From Bog-159 sp035499555 (GTDB lineage: Bacteria; Acidobacteriota; Terriglobia; Bryobacterales; Bryobacteraceae), in NCBI GenBank assembly GCA_035499555.1, contig DATJYO010000090.1:62001-126000 (forward strand): a DNA stretch of 64,000 nucleotides, read 5' to 3'. Shown here one piece after another: positions 38,150 to 51,042 of this stretch (position 1 is the first letter of the stretch; the number at the start of each line of letters is the position of its first letter). The notes below the pieces were generated by a model. That model searched no databases. It saw only the letters and a list, made by a program, of their open reading frames with translations, and was not told where the DNA came from. The position numbers and the translations under genes are program-made.

Positions 38150-39451
38150 TTATACCTCCTGTGCCGCGGGCTCGTGCCGCTGGTTGAAGTACAGCACGGC
38201 CGCCGCCGCGCTGGAAAGCAACGCGGTCGCGGCCAGGACCATGAAGGCGCCGGTCCATCCGAAACTCACCGAAATGCGCGCCATGCTGTCGCCCGCCAGA
38301 ATGCCGCCCAGATAGCCGACCCCGTCGATGATTCCCGAAGAAGTCGCGCTGCCGTGTTTGCCACCGAAGTCCAGGGCGATGGCGCCCGCCAGGTAGGCAT
38401 ACGGCCCGATCACCAGGAAGCCGACCAGGCCTACCAGGAACGTGGGCAATTCCCGGGCGGCGCCGGCACGCAGCGAACCCAGCGCGAACAGGGCCACCGC
38501 GCTCGCCAGCAGGCTGTAGAACATGATCGCCGACCGCCCCGTGCGTCCCAACCGGTCGCTCACGAATCCCGCGAGAAACACCGACAGGCCGCCGAATAAC
38601 GGAAACACGGCGCTGGTGCTGGCCGCATCCGCCTTGCTGTAACCGACCACCTGGTGGAAGTAAGTCGGCGTCCAGGTGTTGAACGTTTCGCGCACCAGCG
38701 TGGTCCCCAGCGACAGGGCGCAGACCACCCAAAACGCCGGGCTGCTGAACAGCGGTCCCAGCAGATCGCGCAAGCCCGTGGGCTTCGGATCGCCGCCTTC
38801 CTTGCCGAACAGGTTCAGCGGATTCACGTCCGGTTCGCCAAGCCCGACCTGGGCACGCGATTCCCTGAGCAGCAGCAGATTGGCGATAAAGATGACCAGG
38901 AGCGTTCCCGCCGCTACCTGGAAGACCACGCGCCAACCGTAACCGTGCCGGATAAGGGCCCCCATGAACTCGCGCGCCCCGGCGTCGCCGACCAGGTAAC
39001 TCAAGCTGATGACGCCCATCGCCGCGCCGTAGGACGAATACGAGAACCACCGTGACGTGATCTTGACCATGCCGGCCCATCCGGTCGATTGCACCACCCG
39101 GTTGCCGATCCAGGCCAAGGTGAAAACCGGCATGCCGCCACCCAGCGAGAACAGCAGGGTGAATAAGACCGAGCCTCCCATTCCAATCAGGAAGTTCCGC
39201 CTGCCGCCCAGAAAATCGGCCATGCTGCCGAGGAAGAATTTGCCGATCGCGTAGGCCAGCACGCCGATCGACGCGATGGCGCCCAGCCTGATCTCTGCCT
39301 GGCCCGGCGTCATGCCGCGCCGGGCCAGTTCGTCGATGAGCAACGGAAGGCTGACCGAGAAGTCCGACCGGCAGAGATAATAACCGGCGTAACCCACAAA
39401 CAGCAACGTGATCGTTAGCGCCTGCCACAAGGCCAGTCTGCGACGGTTCAC
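38150..39451 (-). CDS. OPA/MFS-type organophosphate or phosphonate permease
   Basis: The 433-residue protein has 12 likely membrane helices and resembles GlpT/UhpT-type organophosphate:phosphate antiporters (VGYAGYYLCRSDFSVSLPLL, WTPTYFHQVVGYSKADAAS, GFVSDRLGRTGRSA). Its place between phnX and the HD gene points to import of aminoethylphosphonate or a derivative. The start is GTG 39451, which overlaps the phnX stop (GTGA), a clear sign of coupling. The open frame extends upstream but is antisense-like inside phnX. Substrate specificity is inferred from context. Confidence 0.88.
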   Translation of the reverse strand: MNRRRLALWQALTITLLFVGYAGYYLCRSDFSVSLPLLIDELARRGMTPGQAEIRLGAIASIGVLAYAIGKFFLGSMADFLGGRRNFLIGMGGSVLFTLLFSLGGGMPVFTLAWIGNRVVQSTGWAGMVKITSRWFSYSSYGAAMGVISLSYLVGDAGAREFMGALIRHGYGWRVVFQVAAGTLLVIFIANLLLLRESRAQVGLGEPDVNPLNLFGKEGGDPKPTGLRDLLGPLFSSPAFWVVCALSLGTTLVRETFNTWTPTYFHQVVGYSKADAASTSAVFPLFGGLSVFLAGFVSDRLGRTGRSAIMFYSLLASAVALFALGSLRAGAARELPTFLVGLVGFLVIGPYAYLAGAIALDFGGKHGSATSSGIIDGVGYLGGILAGDSMARISVSFGWTGAFMVLAATALLSSAAAAVLYFNQRHEPAAQEV

Positions 39452-40158
39452 GGACGTTCGCCCCGCGCCAGGCGCTGCTCGATGGGATCCAAATCGAGAT
39501 CGCCAACGCTGTCGATCACGTAATGCGCCCCGGCCCGCCGTAGCGGCTCGCTCGACCCCATCATGTTGCCGGTCTTCACGACTCCTACCGTCCACATGCC
39601 GGCGTTGCGTCCCTCTTCGATGTCGCTGACCGTATCGCCGACCTTCACCATGGTGTGCATCGGATAAGTCCCCAAGCGGATCGCGTTCAGGTAGCACATC
39701 CACGGCCAAGGACGTCCGGCGATGGTGTCGTCCGGGCAGAGCGCGCAGTCGGGTGCGAAACCCTGCGCGGCGGCGTGCGCCACCAGTATGTCGAGCATGG
39801 GGCGCGTGTAGCCGGTGGTGCTGCCGATCTTCACGCCGCGCGCGCGCAGTCCGCTGACGGTTTCCGTCACGCCTGGAATCACCGCGGAACAGGCGGCCAG
39901 GCACGCCATCTGCATGGGGATGAACGCCGCGAAAAACTCCGCGACCATGGCCTCCGCCGGCGGTCCGCCTAACTTGGCGCGCAGCAGCGCCCGGATGTGG
40001 TCTTTCTTGTGTATTCCCATATCCCGGCGCGCCTCCGCCTCAGTGACTTCAATCCCGCGCGCAGCGAACAATCGTTCGAGCGTCCGCACCGGCGCCACGC
40101 TGCCGTAATCCACCGTGGTGCCGGCCCAATCGAAGATAACTGCCGTGACCAGTCCCAT
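39448..40158 (-). CDS. phnX: Phosphonoacetaldehyde hydrolase
   Basis: The 236-residue HAD-family enzyme has the nucleophile D10 in AVIFDWAGTTVDYGS and the Schiff-base lysine K51 in DMGIHKKDHIRALL. GSTTGYTRPML, CPDDTIAGRPWPWMCY and VGDTVSDIEEGRNAGMW follow. It cleaves the C-P bond of phosphonoacetaldehyde to acetaldehyde and phosphate. The upstream FAD-oxidoreductase stop overlaps its start (TGATG; a GTG at 40161 is the alternative), and its own stop overlaps the permease start, so it is central in a tightly coupled operon. No phnW transaminase lies next to it. Confidence 0.96.
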   Translation of the reverse strand: MGLVTAVIFDWAGTTVDYGSVAPVRTLERLFAARGIEVTEAEARRDMGIHKKDHIRALLRAKLGGPPAEAMVAEFFAAFIPMQMACLAACSAVIPGVTETVSGLRARGVKIGSTTGYTRPMLDILVAHAAAQGFAPDCALCPDDTIAGRPWPWMCYLNAIRLGTYPMHTMVKVGDTVSDIEEGRNAGMWTVGVVKTGNMMGSSEPLRRAGAHYVIDSVGDLDLDPIEQRLARGERP

Positions 40159-41267
40159 CACAATCCCATTTGCGCGACTGTCTGTTCCGCGATTCCGAAC
40201 GATAACGTCATGCCTGCCCCGCCGGTCCCGGTAACCACGCGCACGTTCGGCTCGGGCGAAAACGAGACGTACGGCTGGTCCGGATGTTTGGCGTACACGC
40301 CATGCCAGTGCTGCGCGATGGCTGTTTCGGGCGCGTGCAAGAACCCGCGCGCATAGCGCAGGATCAATTCGTCGATCTCGGCCCGGTCGAAGGGGTTCAC
40401 CGCGTCGGCGTATTCGTGCGAATCGCCGATCGTCAGCTCACGTCCCGCCGTTTGCGAGACCAGCACGTGGATACCGAACCGGTCATACTCCGGCGTCTCG
40501 GCTGCAATGCGCTCCTCCAGGGCGCGCAGCGTCCGGCAAACGCGAAACGACTCATAGAATCGTAACGTCAACCCGGCGGCCAGGGCGGGTCCCAGTTGCC
40601 ATCCGTCGGGCTGCGGGCCGGTGCGCATCATCTGCAATTTGCAGCGGGTCAGGCCGCTGGCCCGAAAGGCGTCGGGATAAAGGGTCTCGAAATCATGTCC
40701 GGTGCAAACGATGGTTGCGCCATACTCCGCGCGGTCGATGGCCGTCACGGCCGTGCGCCAGCGGAAGTCGACGCCGTATTGCTCGCTCAGGTACCAGGGC
40801 AGATGCGGCAGCGCGACCCGCGGATCGACGCTGATCTCCGTGGGGCTCCATATCGCGCCCAGCAGTCTTTCCGGCCGCACAGCCGCGCTTCGTTCCAGGA
40901 CATCAGCCGCGCCCAGCCACTGACATCGATAGCCGAGTTTCGGCGCGACCTCGCAGAACTCGCGCGCTACCGTGGCTTCGTCCTCGCGATAGACGACGTG
41001 GAGCGAGCCCGTCGCAAAGTGCGGCAGGCGCGCCGCCGCCAGTGCTTCGATCCATATCTCGCGGCTGCGCAGCGCCATCTCGAGCATCTTCCCGGCAGGC
41101 TGCCCGATCGGCCAGATCATGCCGAAGTTGCGCACCGATGCGCCCGCCGCCTGGGGACTGCGTTCGAACACGACCACCGACCGTCCGCGGCGCGCTAGCA
41201 CAAAGGCATGGGCGATGCCCAGAATACCCGCCCCTACGATCGCCACGTCGGCATACTTGCTGGCCAC
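40158..41267 (-). CDS. FAD-dependent oxidoreductase of phosphonate operons (HpnW/TIGR03364 type)
   Basis: This 369-residue DAO-fold protein has an FAD motif VAIVGAGILGIAHAFVLARR, the R-N-F-G-M-I-W-P-I-G segment and a C-terminal VRVVTGTGGAGMTLSFGIAE. Family members occur beside phnX genes. I recall reports that some oxidise aminoethylphosphonate or its N-methyl forms to phosphonoacetaldehyde, which would replace PhnW; that point is from memory. The start is set at GTG 41267, which gives the usual family length. The open frame goes on to 41423, but those 52 residues look non-coding. The promoter must lie in the 242-base gap to the divergent activase operon. Confidence 0.85.
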   Translation of the reverse strand: MASKYADVAIVGAGILGIAHAFVLARRGRSVVVFERSPQAAGASVRNFGMIWPIGQPAGKMLEMALRSREIWIEALAAARLPHFATGSLHVVYREDEATVAREFCEVAPKLGYRCQWLGAADVLERSAAVRPERLLGAIWSPTEISVDPRVALPHLPWYLSEQYGVDFRWRTAVTAIDRAEYGATIVCTGHDFETLYPDAFRASGLTRCKLQMMRTGPQPDGWQLGPALAAGLTLRFYESFRVCRTLRALEERIAAETPEYDRFGIHVLVSQTAGRELTIGDSHEYADAVNPFDRAEIDELILRYARGFLHAPETAIAQHWHGVYAKHPDQPYVSFSPEPNVRVVTGTGGAGMTLSFGIAEQTVAQMGL

Positions 41268-41509
41268 GAAATGAGAGGCTACCGTACTTTGGTGACGCGC
41301 CGCAATTGCAGAAAAGTCCCGTCCTCCAACTTCGGGTCCAGCGCCGCTGACCGTACGGAGCCGCACCCCCCACTCACCCCGCATATGCGCCGTTCCTGTA
41401 GAAAAACCCGCCATTCGATGCACATGGCTTTATTTCCAATATTTTAAGCGCGATCATGCATTCCATCGGGAGAAGTGTAGGTTGGGCCTCCCAAACTCAG
41501 AGGAGAACT

Positions 41510-43300
41510 ATGAGCACTCAGCCGTTTGAACCCAAACCCGCATCTGGCGGCCTGGTCCAGATCAATGCCGGCATCGAAGACGTCATCCAGAAACGCCTGG
41601 CGGAAGAGCGCGCGCGCCTGGAACGCGAGGCCGGCGTGGCCAAACGTGAACTCCATCACTTCAAGCGGCCGGTGGAGCGTCCCTTCACAAAAGAAGAACG
41701 TGCCAAGACCACTCTGCTGTTCGGGGGACTTACCTGGAAACACGAGAAGCTGGTCCACGGCGCGCTCGAAGGTCTGGGTTATATCGCCGAAGCCGTGCCG
41801 ACACCCAACGTACGTGCGTTTCAGACCGGCAAGGAGTACGGCAATAATGGCCAGTGCAACCCGACTTACTTCACCGTCGGCAACCTGGTGCAGTACCTGC
41901 AGAGCCTGGAAGAGCAGGGGCTGACCAAGCAGGAGATCATCGATCGTTACGTCTTCTTCACCGCCGGCGCCTGCGGACCCTGCCGCTTCGGCATGTATGA
42001 AGCCGAGTACCGGCTGGCGCTGCGCAATTCCGGGTTCGACGGTTTCCGCGTGCTTCTGTTCCAGCAATCCGGCGGCTTGAGCCAGTCCGACGCCGAAGCC
42101 GGCCTGGAAATGAACCTGGACTTCTTCCTGGGTATTCTGAACGCGCTCAATTGTGGCGACGTTCTCAATGAAGTCGCCTACGCTCTGCGTCCGTACGAGG
42201 TTGTGCCCGGCGAGACCGATCGCCAGCTCGACCAGATGATGGACTATATGCACGAGGTCTTCCGCAAGAAGCAACCCTGGAAGTTAGGCGATAACTTAGT
42301 CAAGTATCTCGGCGGATTCAAAGACAGCGCCGAATATATCGGTAAGTTCGTCAGCCAGTTAAAGGGCGAGGACTACTTGCCGGCGCTGCATCGCTGCCGG
42401 GACATGTTTAACGAAATCGAAATCGACCGCCTGCGGGTGAAGCCCATCGTCAAGATTACCGGCGAATTCTGGGCGCAGACGACCGAGGGCGACGGTAATT
42501 TCAACATGTTCAACTTCCTGCAGCGCGAGGGCGCGCAGGTGCTGGTCGAGCCGATCGGCACCTGGATCATGTACATGATCCACCAGGTGGTGCAGAAATA
42601 CAAAGACTTCAAGGGTCTCGAAGAGGGCGCCGTATTGCCGCCGCTGTGGCGGCTAGATAAACGCGCCAAGATCGAGTGGACCTTCCGCAACAAAGTGGCA
42701 AAACTGAAGCTGGCCGAAGCCATCTTCAAGAACGAATATCACAAGATCGTCGGCGCGCTGGGCGGCATTGCTCATCACCTGGCCGATCAATACGAATTAC
42801 AACGCCTGGGTCATCCGTTCTATAACTCTCGCGCGGGCGGCGGCGAGGGTCACCTGGAAGTCGCCAAGAACATCTACTACTCGAACAAAGACCTGGCGCA
42901 CATGGTGCTGTCGGTGAAACCATTCGGCTGCATGCCTTCGACGCAATCCGACGGCGCGCAATCAGCCGTCGTCTCCAACTACAAGGACATGATCTACCTG
43001 CCCATCGAAACCTCCGGCGAAGGCGAGATCAACGCCCATTCGCGCGTGCAGATGGCCCTCGGCGAAGCCAAGAACAAGGCCAAGAAAGAGATGGCCGAAG
43101 TCCTGGAACGCACTGGCCTGACTCTAGACGACTGCCGCGCCTGGGTGGAAGCGCATCCCGAGTCGAAGCGCCCGCTCTATCATGTGCCGCACACCAAGGG
43201 CGTGGTCGGCCAGGCAGCCAACTTCGTGATGCATATTGCAGCGCAGATGAAGCAGGACGGCGCCGCACCGCGGCGTGAAGAAGCGCTGGCAGTCCAGTAA
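41510..43300 (+). CDS. 2-hydroxyacyl-CoA dehydratase-like protein with CGPC motif (activase partner)
   Basis: The 596-residue protein is related to the D-component-like C-terminal part of long acyl-CoA dehydratase activases. Its Cys-rich segment is FTAGACGPCRFGMYEAEY, with later GQCNPTYFTVGNLVQYL and KPFGCMPSTQSDGAQSAV. These cysteines could hold an iron-sulfur cluster that takes electrons from the activase. It has no signal peptide. An AGGAGA site stands at 41501 before ATG 41510. The next gene starts 14 bases downstream and encodes the ATPase. No classical alpha/beta dehydratase pair is visible, so the reaction it serves is unknown. Confidence 0.85.
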   Translation: MSTQPFEPKPASGGLVQINAGIEDVIQKRLAEERARLEREAGVAKRELHHFKRPVERPFTKEERAKTTLLFGGLTWKHEKLVHGALEGLGYIAEAVPTPNVRAFQTGKEYGNNGQCNPTYFTVGNLVQYLQSLEEQGLTKQEIIDRYVFFTAGACGPCRFGMYEAEYRLALRNSGFDGFRVLLFQQSGGLSQSDAEAGLEMNLDFFLGILNALNCGDVLNEVAYALRPYEVVPGETDRQLDQMMDYMHEVFRKKQPWKLGDNLVKYLGGFKDSAEYIGKFVSQLKGEDYLPALHRCRDMFNEIEIDRLRVKPIVKITGEFWAQTTEGDGNFNMFNFLQREGAQVLVEPIGTWIMYMIHQVVQKYKDFKGLEEGAVLPPLWRLDKRAKIEWTFRNKVAKLKLAEAIFKNEYHKIVGALGGIAHHLADQYELQRLGHPFYNSRAGGGEGHLEVAKNIYYSNKDLAHMVLSVKPFGCMPSTQSDGAQSAVVSNYKDMIYLPIETSGEGEINAHSRVQMALGEAKNKAKKEMAEVLERTGLTLDDCRAWVEAHPESKRPLYHVPHTKGVVGQAANFVMHIAAQMKQDGAAPRREEALAVQ

Positions 43301-43314
43301 TCCAAGGGGCATCC

Positions 43315-46899
<3,585 letters not shown>

Positions 46900-46902
46900 A
46901 AC

Positions 46903-47484
46903 CTACGACGCTTTCTTCGCTTTGGGCGACCCGTGCTTTTTCGCCGCGGGCGCGCCTTCTTTTAACAGCGCCTCGATCTGATCCCGCAGGTTCTTCTCCT
47001 GCTGCTCTTCGTTGGTGAAGAACGGATCGTCGCCGGCGTGCTGCGCGCGAATCACAAAATCGCGATCGATAAATGCGACCTGCGGCATGTACATCCGGTA
47101 CATCGTGGGATGCTGCAGAAAGGACAGCACGGGATCGCGCGGCGCCAGGCCCACCGGGAAAGGCGGATGGAACCGGGTCACAAAATCCGGAACCAGCATG
47201 GCCGCCATATCGTCAATGGCGCAGGCCAGGACCTGAAGGCCGCGCGGGCCGTACTCGTTCTGCAAGGTGGAAAGAAATCCCACCGTCTTCTGGCAATGTG
47301 GGCAGGTGGTCAGGATAAATGCCAGCACGATCACTTTGCCCCGATACTGGCTGAGTTGAATCGGCTTGGCGTTGGGGAAGGTGAGCGTAAAATCCGGAGC
47401 CGGGCGCGGCAGGTCCGCGGCACAGGCCATGGCGGCCGCCAGACCCACAGCCGCCAGCATGCGCAACACACGACGTTTCAGCAT
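46903..47484 (-). CDS. Secreted thioredoxin/redoxin-fold protein
   Basis: The 193-residue protein has a signal peptide (MLAAVGLAAAMACA; possibly a lipoprotein) and a redoxin fold. It shows PAPDFTLTFPNAKPIQLSQ, the active CxxC in LAFILTTCPHCQKTVGFL, and MPQVAFIDRDFVIRAQH. It is likely to be a TlpA-like thiol-disulfide oxidoreductase or atypical peroxiredoxin in the periplasm. A basic tail, KHGSPKAKKAS, ends it. It is convergent with the activase gene (3 bases between stops). Confidence 0.87.
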   Translation of the reverse strand: MLKRRVLRMLAAVGLAAAMACAADLPRPAPDFTLTFPNAKPIQLSQYRGKVIVLAFILTTCPHCQKTVGFLSTLQNEYGPRGLQVLACAIDDMAAMLVPDFVTRFHPPFPVGLAPRDPVLSFLQHPTMYRMYMPQVAFIDRDFVIRAQHAGDDPFFTNEEQQEKNLRDQIEALLKEGAPAAKKHGSPKAKKAS

Positions 47485-47497
47485 AAGTTCTTACAGT

Positions 47498-48745
47498 TTA
47501 CCGCACCGGGATCGGATGCTCCGCGCCCTCCACACTTGTGACCACGGTTCCATCCAGCGCCAGGCGGAATTGTCCATCGTCGCCGGATCCGGCGAGCACG
47601 GTATCGCTTTCCGTGTCGACCCGCAGGTGCTTCCACTTCTTTTCGAGCACCTGCCGGTACGCGTGGAAATACCGCGCCGCGGCGGCTGCATCGTCCCACT
47701 CCACCGCGTAAAGAAGTACGACGCGCTCGGGCGAATGATGCTCCATTAGAGCGTAAGCGCCGCCGCGCCAGTGCGGCGCTACGGCTTTGGACTCCTCCTT
47801 GCCGCAATACTGCTCCAGCAGAATCGAATGGTCCAACTCGCCCACGGTGCCGTCCGCGATCCGCTTGTAGCCATGCGCGTCGGGCAATTGCGGCAGCGCC
47901 GGACTGGTCGGCGTCACGCCCGAGAAATACTTCTCCGGATGCAAAATCTGCTGCGTGGATACGGGTGCATTCCGAAAGACCTCTTCGAACGACTGCTGTT
48001 TCATCTTCTGATACACCGCGTTCTGGAACAGCATGCCCTGGCTGTACGGAAACACCAGCGTCTCCCGCAAATAGAGCGGCTCGCTTTCGAAAACCGGGAA
48101 CTGTCCCGCGGCGGCCTCCACGCCCTGCGCCATCGCATCCAGCATCGTCGGGGAATCGGCCAGGCTCTGCCCGGCCTTGCGCGCCAGATACTCGGCCATC
48201 AGCCACGACGCCTGTCCTTCCATCACCGCCAGCCGCGCCATGGCGCCATCGTCGCTTTTGCGCCCTTGCTTGATGAACTTGTCCAGATTTACGTTCTGAT
48301 CCGCCAGCGCGTGCGCCAGTTCGTGCACCAGCGCCGGCTCGCGGGTCGCCGACGGCGTCCAGTCCGTGATGCACAGGTCTTTCTTGTGAAAATCGTAGAA
48401 GGCCGCGGCCTGCTCAGTGAGCAGGTCCACGGTGTTCTTGGCCAGGTCGAAATCCTGCGGCACCAGCCCGAACTTCTTCAGCGTCAGTTCCTCGGTGCGA
48501 ATCTCTTCCGGCGACGCGGCCTCTTTCATGCGCTTCTCCAGAAAGTCCTTCACCTTGTCGCGCGTGATCATCTCGGCGGGCACGCGATGCTTGATCTTGA
48601 AGCCCGTGATGTCATGCAGGTCGTGCATGATATCGCCGATCTCGTTGAAGATCTCCTGCGCCTGGCCGGTGTCCACACCGGACTGAGCAGCGGCGCCGGC
48701 CGCCAACAGAAGGGCCAGCGCCAGATATCGGAATCGATGCGTCAC
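47498..48745 (-). CDS. Exported HExxH metalloprotease-like protein
   Basis: The 415-residue protein has a signal peptide (FRYLALALLLAAGAAAQ) and a gluzincin-like zinc site: PALVHELAHALADQN (HExxH) and, about 30 residues later, VMEGQASWLMAEYLA with a Glu as likely third ligand. A long helical part follows. It is probably a zinc peptidase; a family name is not certain. It begins one base after the MFS stop codon upstream, so it is in the same operon. The product has no known substrate. Confidence 0.8.
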   Translation of the reverse strand: MTHRFRYLALALLLAAGAAAQSGVDTGQAQEIFNEIGDIMHDLHDITGFKIKHRVPAEMITRDKVKDFLEKRMKEAASPEEIRTEELTLKKFGLVPQDFDLAKNTVDLLTEQAAAFYDFHKKDLCITDWTPSATREPALVHELAHALADQNVNLDKFIKQGRKSDDGAMARLAVMEGQASWLMAEYLARKAGQSLADSPTMLDAMAQGVEAAAGQFPVFESEPLYLRETLVFPYSQGMLFQNAVYQKMKQQSFEEVFRNAPVSTQQILHPEKYFSGVTPTSPALPQLPDAHGYKRIADGTVGELDHSILLEQYCGKEESKAVAPHWRGGAYALMEHHSPERVVLLYAVEWDDAAAAARYFHAYRQVLEKKWKHLRVDTESDTVLAGSGDDGQFRLALDGTVVTSVEGAEHPIPVR

Positions 48746-48746
48746 G

Positions 48747-50072
48747 CTACTTTACCTCCTCCAGGAACTTCAGCCGCATCGTGAAGATCCCCGCCGCCGC
48801 CATCGCCAGCAGTCCGCCGGCAAATACCGTCAGCCGCGCCCCGTAAGCCCGCGCCATGGCGCCCGCCGCCAGGCTGCCGAACGGTCCCAACCCCACCACG
48901 GTCATGGAATAGAACGCCATGGTGCGTCCTCTGAAATTATCCGGAATCAGCGTCTGGATGAGCGTGTTGGCCGACGCCAACTGCCGCATCACGCTGAACC
49001 CGATTACCGGCATGATAGCCAGCGAGAGATAAAACACGTTCGACCAGGCAAACACGCAAAAGCTCGCGCCCAGCGTCAGCGCGCTCCAGGCAATTACCTT
49101 GGGCAGGCTGGCGACGCGTGCTTTCCAGGCCAGCACCAGCGTGCCGCCGACCGCGCCCAGGCCCATGGCTCCCAACAGAATTCCCAGCCCGCGCGAGCCG
49201 CGATGAAAGATGTCCTCCGCGAAAAACGGCATCAGCACCACGGCCGGCATGCCCGCGATCGTGACTGCCCCCACCATGCCCAAAAGGGTGCGTACCGCGC
49301 GATGGCCGTGCACATATTTAAAGCCTTCCACCAGGTGGGCCCACGGCGAATCGTGCACGCGCCGCGATATCTTCGGCAGCCGCATGGCGAGCAGACAAGC
49401 GATTACGGCCAGAAAACTCACACCGTTGAGCAGGAAACACAGGCCTTCGCCGAATGCCGCCACCAGCAGGCCCGCGATGGCCGGTCCCACCACGCGCGCG
49501 CTGTTGAAGATCGCCGAGTTCAGCGAGATGGCATACAGCAGATCGTCCCTGCTGGTCATCTCGATGATGAGAGATTGGCGCCCCGGCATGTCGAAAGCGT
49601 TGATGGCTCCCAGGGTCACGGCCAGCGCCAGAATCTGTGGCACCTGGATTTTGCCGGTCAAGGTGAGCGTGGCCAGCAGGAATGCCTGGCACATGGAGAG
49701 CGTCTGCGTGATCACCACCAGCCGGTGACGCGAGAAACGGTCCGCCGCCAGCCCGCCCAGCGGTCCCAGGGCGAAGACCGGAATCTGCGTGCAGAACCAG
49801 GTGGTGCCCAGCAGGAGTTCGGAATGTGTCAGCCGGTAGACCAGCCAGGCTTGCGCCACGTTCTGCATCCACGTCCCGACCAGCGATACGATCTGTCCGG
49901 TCACGAACAGCCGGAAATTGCGGTGCCGCAGGGCTCGAAATGCCAGCCGTAACCCGGTCTCCTCCGGCGGCGGGACGCCTGCCGAGGCCGCCAGATCGGT
50001 TTGCGTGGAAAGTTCCTGGAGTACCAGAGATGGGGCGTCGTCCTCGCGCCCCGGGGTGGGGACCGGCATCAA
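48747..50072 (-). CDS. MFS transporter, EntS-like exporter
   Basis: The 441-residue protein has a soluble N-terminal extension of about 45 residues and 12 predicted membrane helices. It shows the family's FVTGQIVSLVGTWMQNVAQA first helix, the LAADRFSRHRLVVITQ loop and the NAFDMPGRQSLIIEM helix. This is a DHA3-type efflux or siderophore-export carrier; the substrate is unknown. An ATG one codon later is an alternative. It is followed by the HExxH gene after one base. Confidence 0.88.
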   Translation of the reverse strand: MMPVPTPGREDDAPSLVLQELSTQTDLAASAGVPPPEETGLRLAFRALRHRNFRLFVTGQIVSLVGTWMQNVAQAWLVYRLTHSELLLGTTWFCTQIPVFALGPLGGLAADRFSRHRLVVITQTLSMCQAFLLATLTLTGKIQVPQILALAVTLGAINAFDMPGRQSLIIEMTSRDDLLYAISLNSAIFNSARVVGPAIAGLLVAAFGEGLCFLLNGVSFLAVIACLLAMRLPKISRRVHDSPWAHLVEGFKYVHGHRAVRTLLGMVGAVTIAGMPAVVLMPFFAEDIFHRGSRGLGILLGAMGLGAVGGTLVLAWKARVASLPKVIAWSALTLGASFCVFAWSNVFYLSLAIMPVIGFSVMRQLASANTLIQTLIPDNFRGRTMAFYSMTVVGLGPFGSLAAGAMARAYGARLTVFAGGLLAMAAAGIFTMRLKFLEEVK

Positions 50073-50158
50073 CAGTAATCAGAATAGCGCAGGTGCATGG
50101 GGCAACGCGGCGGACGCCAAATGGCCTGGCAAGTGAGACACGAGTTGTCAGGGATAGA

Positions 50159-50434
50159 ATGATAGCTGCCGTGACGCAGACCGTGGAAGCGCTTGTCCTG
50201 GACCTGCTGGAGTGGCTTCGCGCGCGGGACCGCACGTATGCCGAGACGATGGACGCCTGGCGCACTTCGTGCCCCAATCTTCCCATCTGGGAGGAGGCCG
50301 GCGACCTGGGTTGGATTGCCGTCGAGGATCGGGACGGCCAGTCCTGGGTCCGGGTGACGCCCGCCGGGTCGGAATTCCTGCAGAGGGGCAGGCGCATCGC
50401 CGAGCCCGGCCGCAGCCTTCGGCAGCCCGCCTGA
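50159..50434 (+). CDS. Small conserved winged-helix-like protein
   Basis: The 91-residue protein has the block TYAETMDAWRTSCPNLPIWEEAGDLGWI and VRVTPAGSEFLQR. I recognise this as a conserved small hypothetical of proteobacteria and acidobacteria with a MarR or winged-helix look. No DNA-binding is proven. The longer upstream open frame from 49826 is antisense to the MFS gene. The ATG at 50159 lies about 90 bases from the divergent MFS start. Confidence 0.62.
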   Translation: MIAAVTQTVEALVLDLLEWLRARDRTYAETMDAWRTSCPNLPIWEEAGDLGWIAVEDRDGQSWVRVTPAGSEFLQRGRRIAEPGRSLRQPA

Positions 50435-50525
50435 AACCCGGCTCTAAAAATTCAGCAAACTGCTGTCGATTCTCCGCGCCGTCATCCGTTATTAGCGTGC
50501 AGGACATAACACAGAGGACAACCCG

Positions 50526-51032
50526 ATGAAACTGAGACTTCTTGCACTCGCAACGCTGGCCGCCGGAACCCTTCTGGCCGCCGGCCCGACATCCGAACCC
50601 GCAACCGGCCCGGCCGCCTATGCCCGCCTGAAAACGCTGGTAGGCGAATGGGAGGCCGACACCGCCATGGGCAAGGCCCACATAACGTATCAACTCATTG
50701 GCGGCGGTACGTCCCTGGTCGAGCGCGAATCCGCTGAAAAGATGCCCGAGATGCTCACCGTCTACTACCTGGACGGCGGCCGTCTGCTGCTGACCCACTT
50801 TTGCATGGCCGGCAACCAGCCGCGCATGCAGGCCCGCTCCTTCAACCCTGAGACCGGTGAAGTGGATTTCCGGTTCCTGGACGCCACCAATCTGGCCACG
50901 CCGGACGCCGGCCACATGCATAACGCCAAGATCCGCATCGCTGATAACAATCACTTCACCAGCGAGTGGGAGTTCTACGAAAACGGCCGGCGCAAGATGA
51001 CGGAGTCGTTCCAATACACTCGCGTAAAATAG
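50526..51032 (+). CDS. Secreted beta-barrel-like protein, DUF1579-like
   Basis: The 168-residue protein has a signal peptide (LRLLALATLAAGTLLAAG) followed by a beta-rich domain: LKTLVGEWEADTAMGKAHITYQ, LVERESAEKMPEMLTVYYLDG, TSEWEFYENGRRKMTESFQY. This recalls lipocalin-like DUF1579 proteins, which are often secreted and of unknown ligand. It is followed 10 bases later by the YCII gene. Confidence 0.75.
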   Translation: MKLRLLALATLAAGTLLAAGPTSEPATGPAAYARLKTLVGEWEADTAMGKAHITYQLIGGGTSLVERESAEKMPEMLTVYYLDGGRLLLTHFCMAGNQPRMQARSFNPETGEVDFRFLDATNLATPDAGHMHNAKIRIADNNHFTSEWEFYENGRRKMTESFQYTRVK

Positions 51033-51042
51033 GAGAAACCCG

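Noticed and set aside
41268..41423. N-terminal extension of the FAD oxidoreductase
   Set aside because: The 52 extra residues have no motif. The family begins shortly before the FAD glycine motif, matching GTG 41267.
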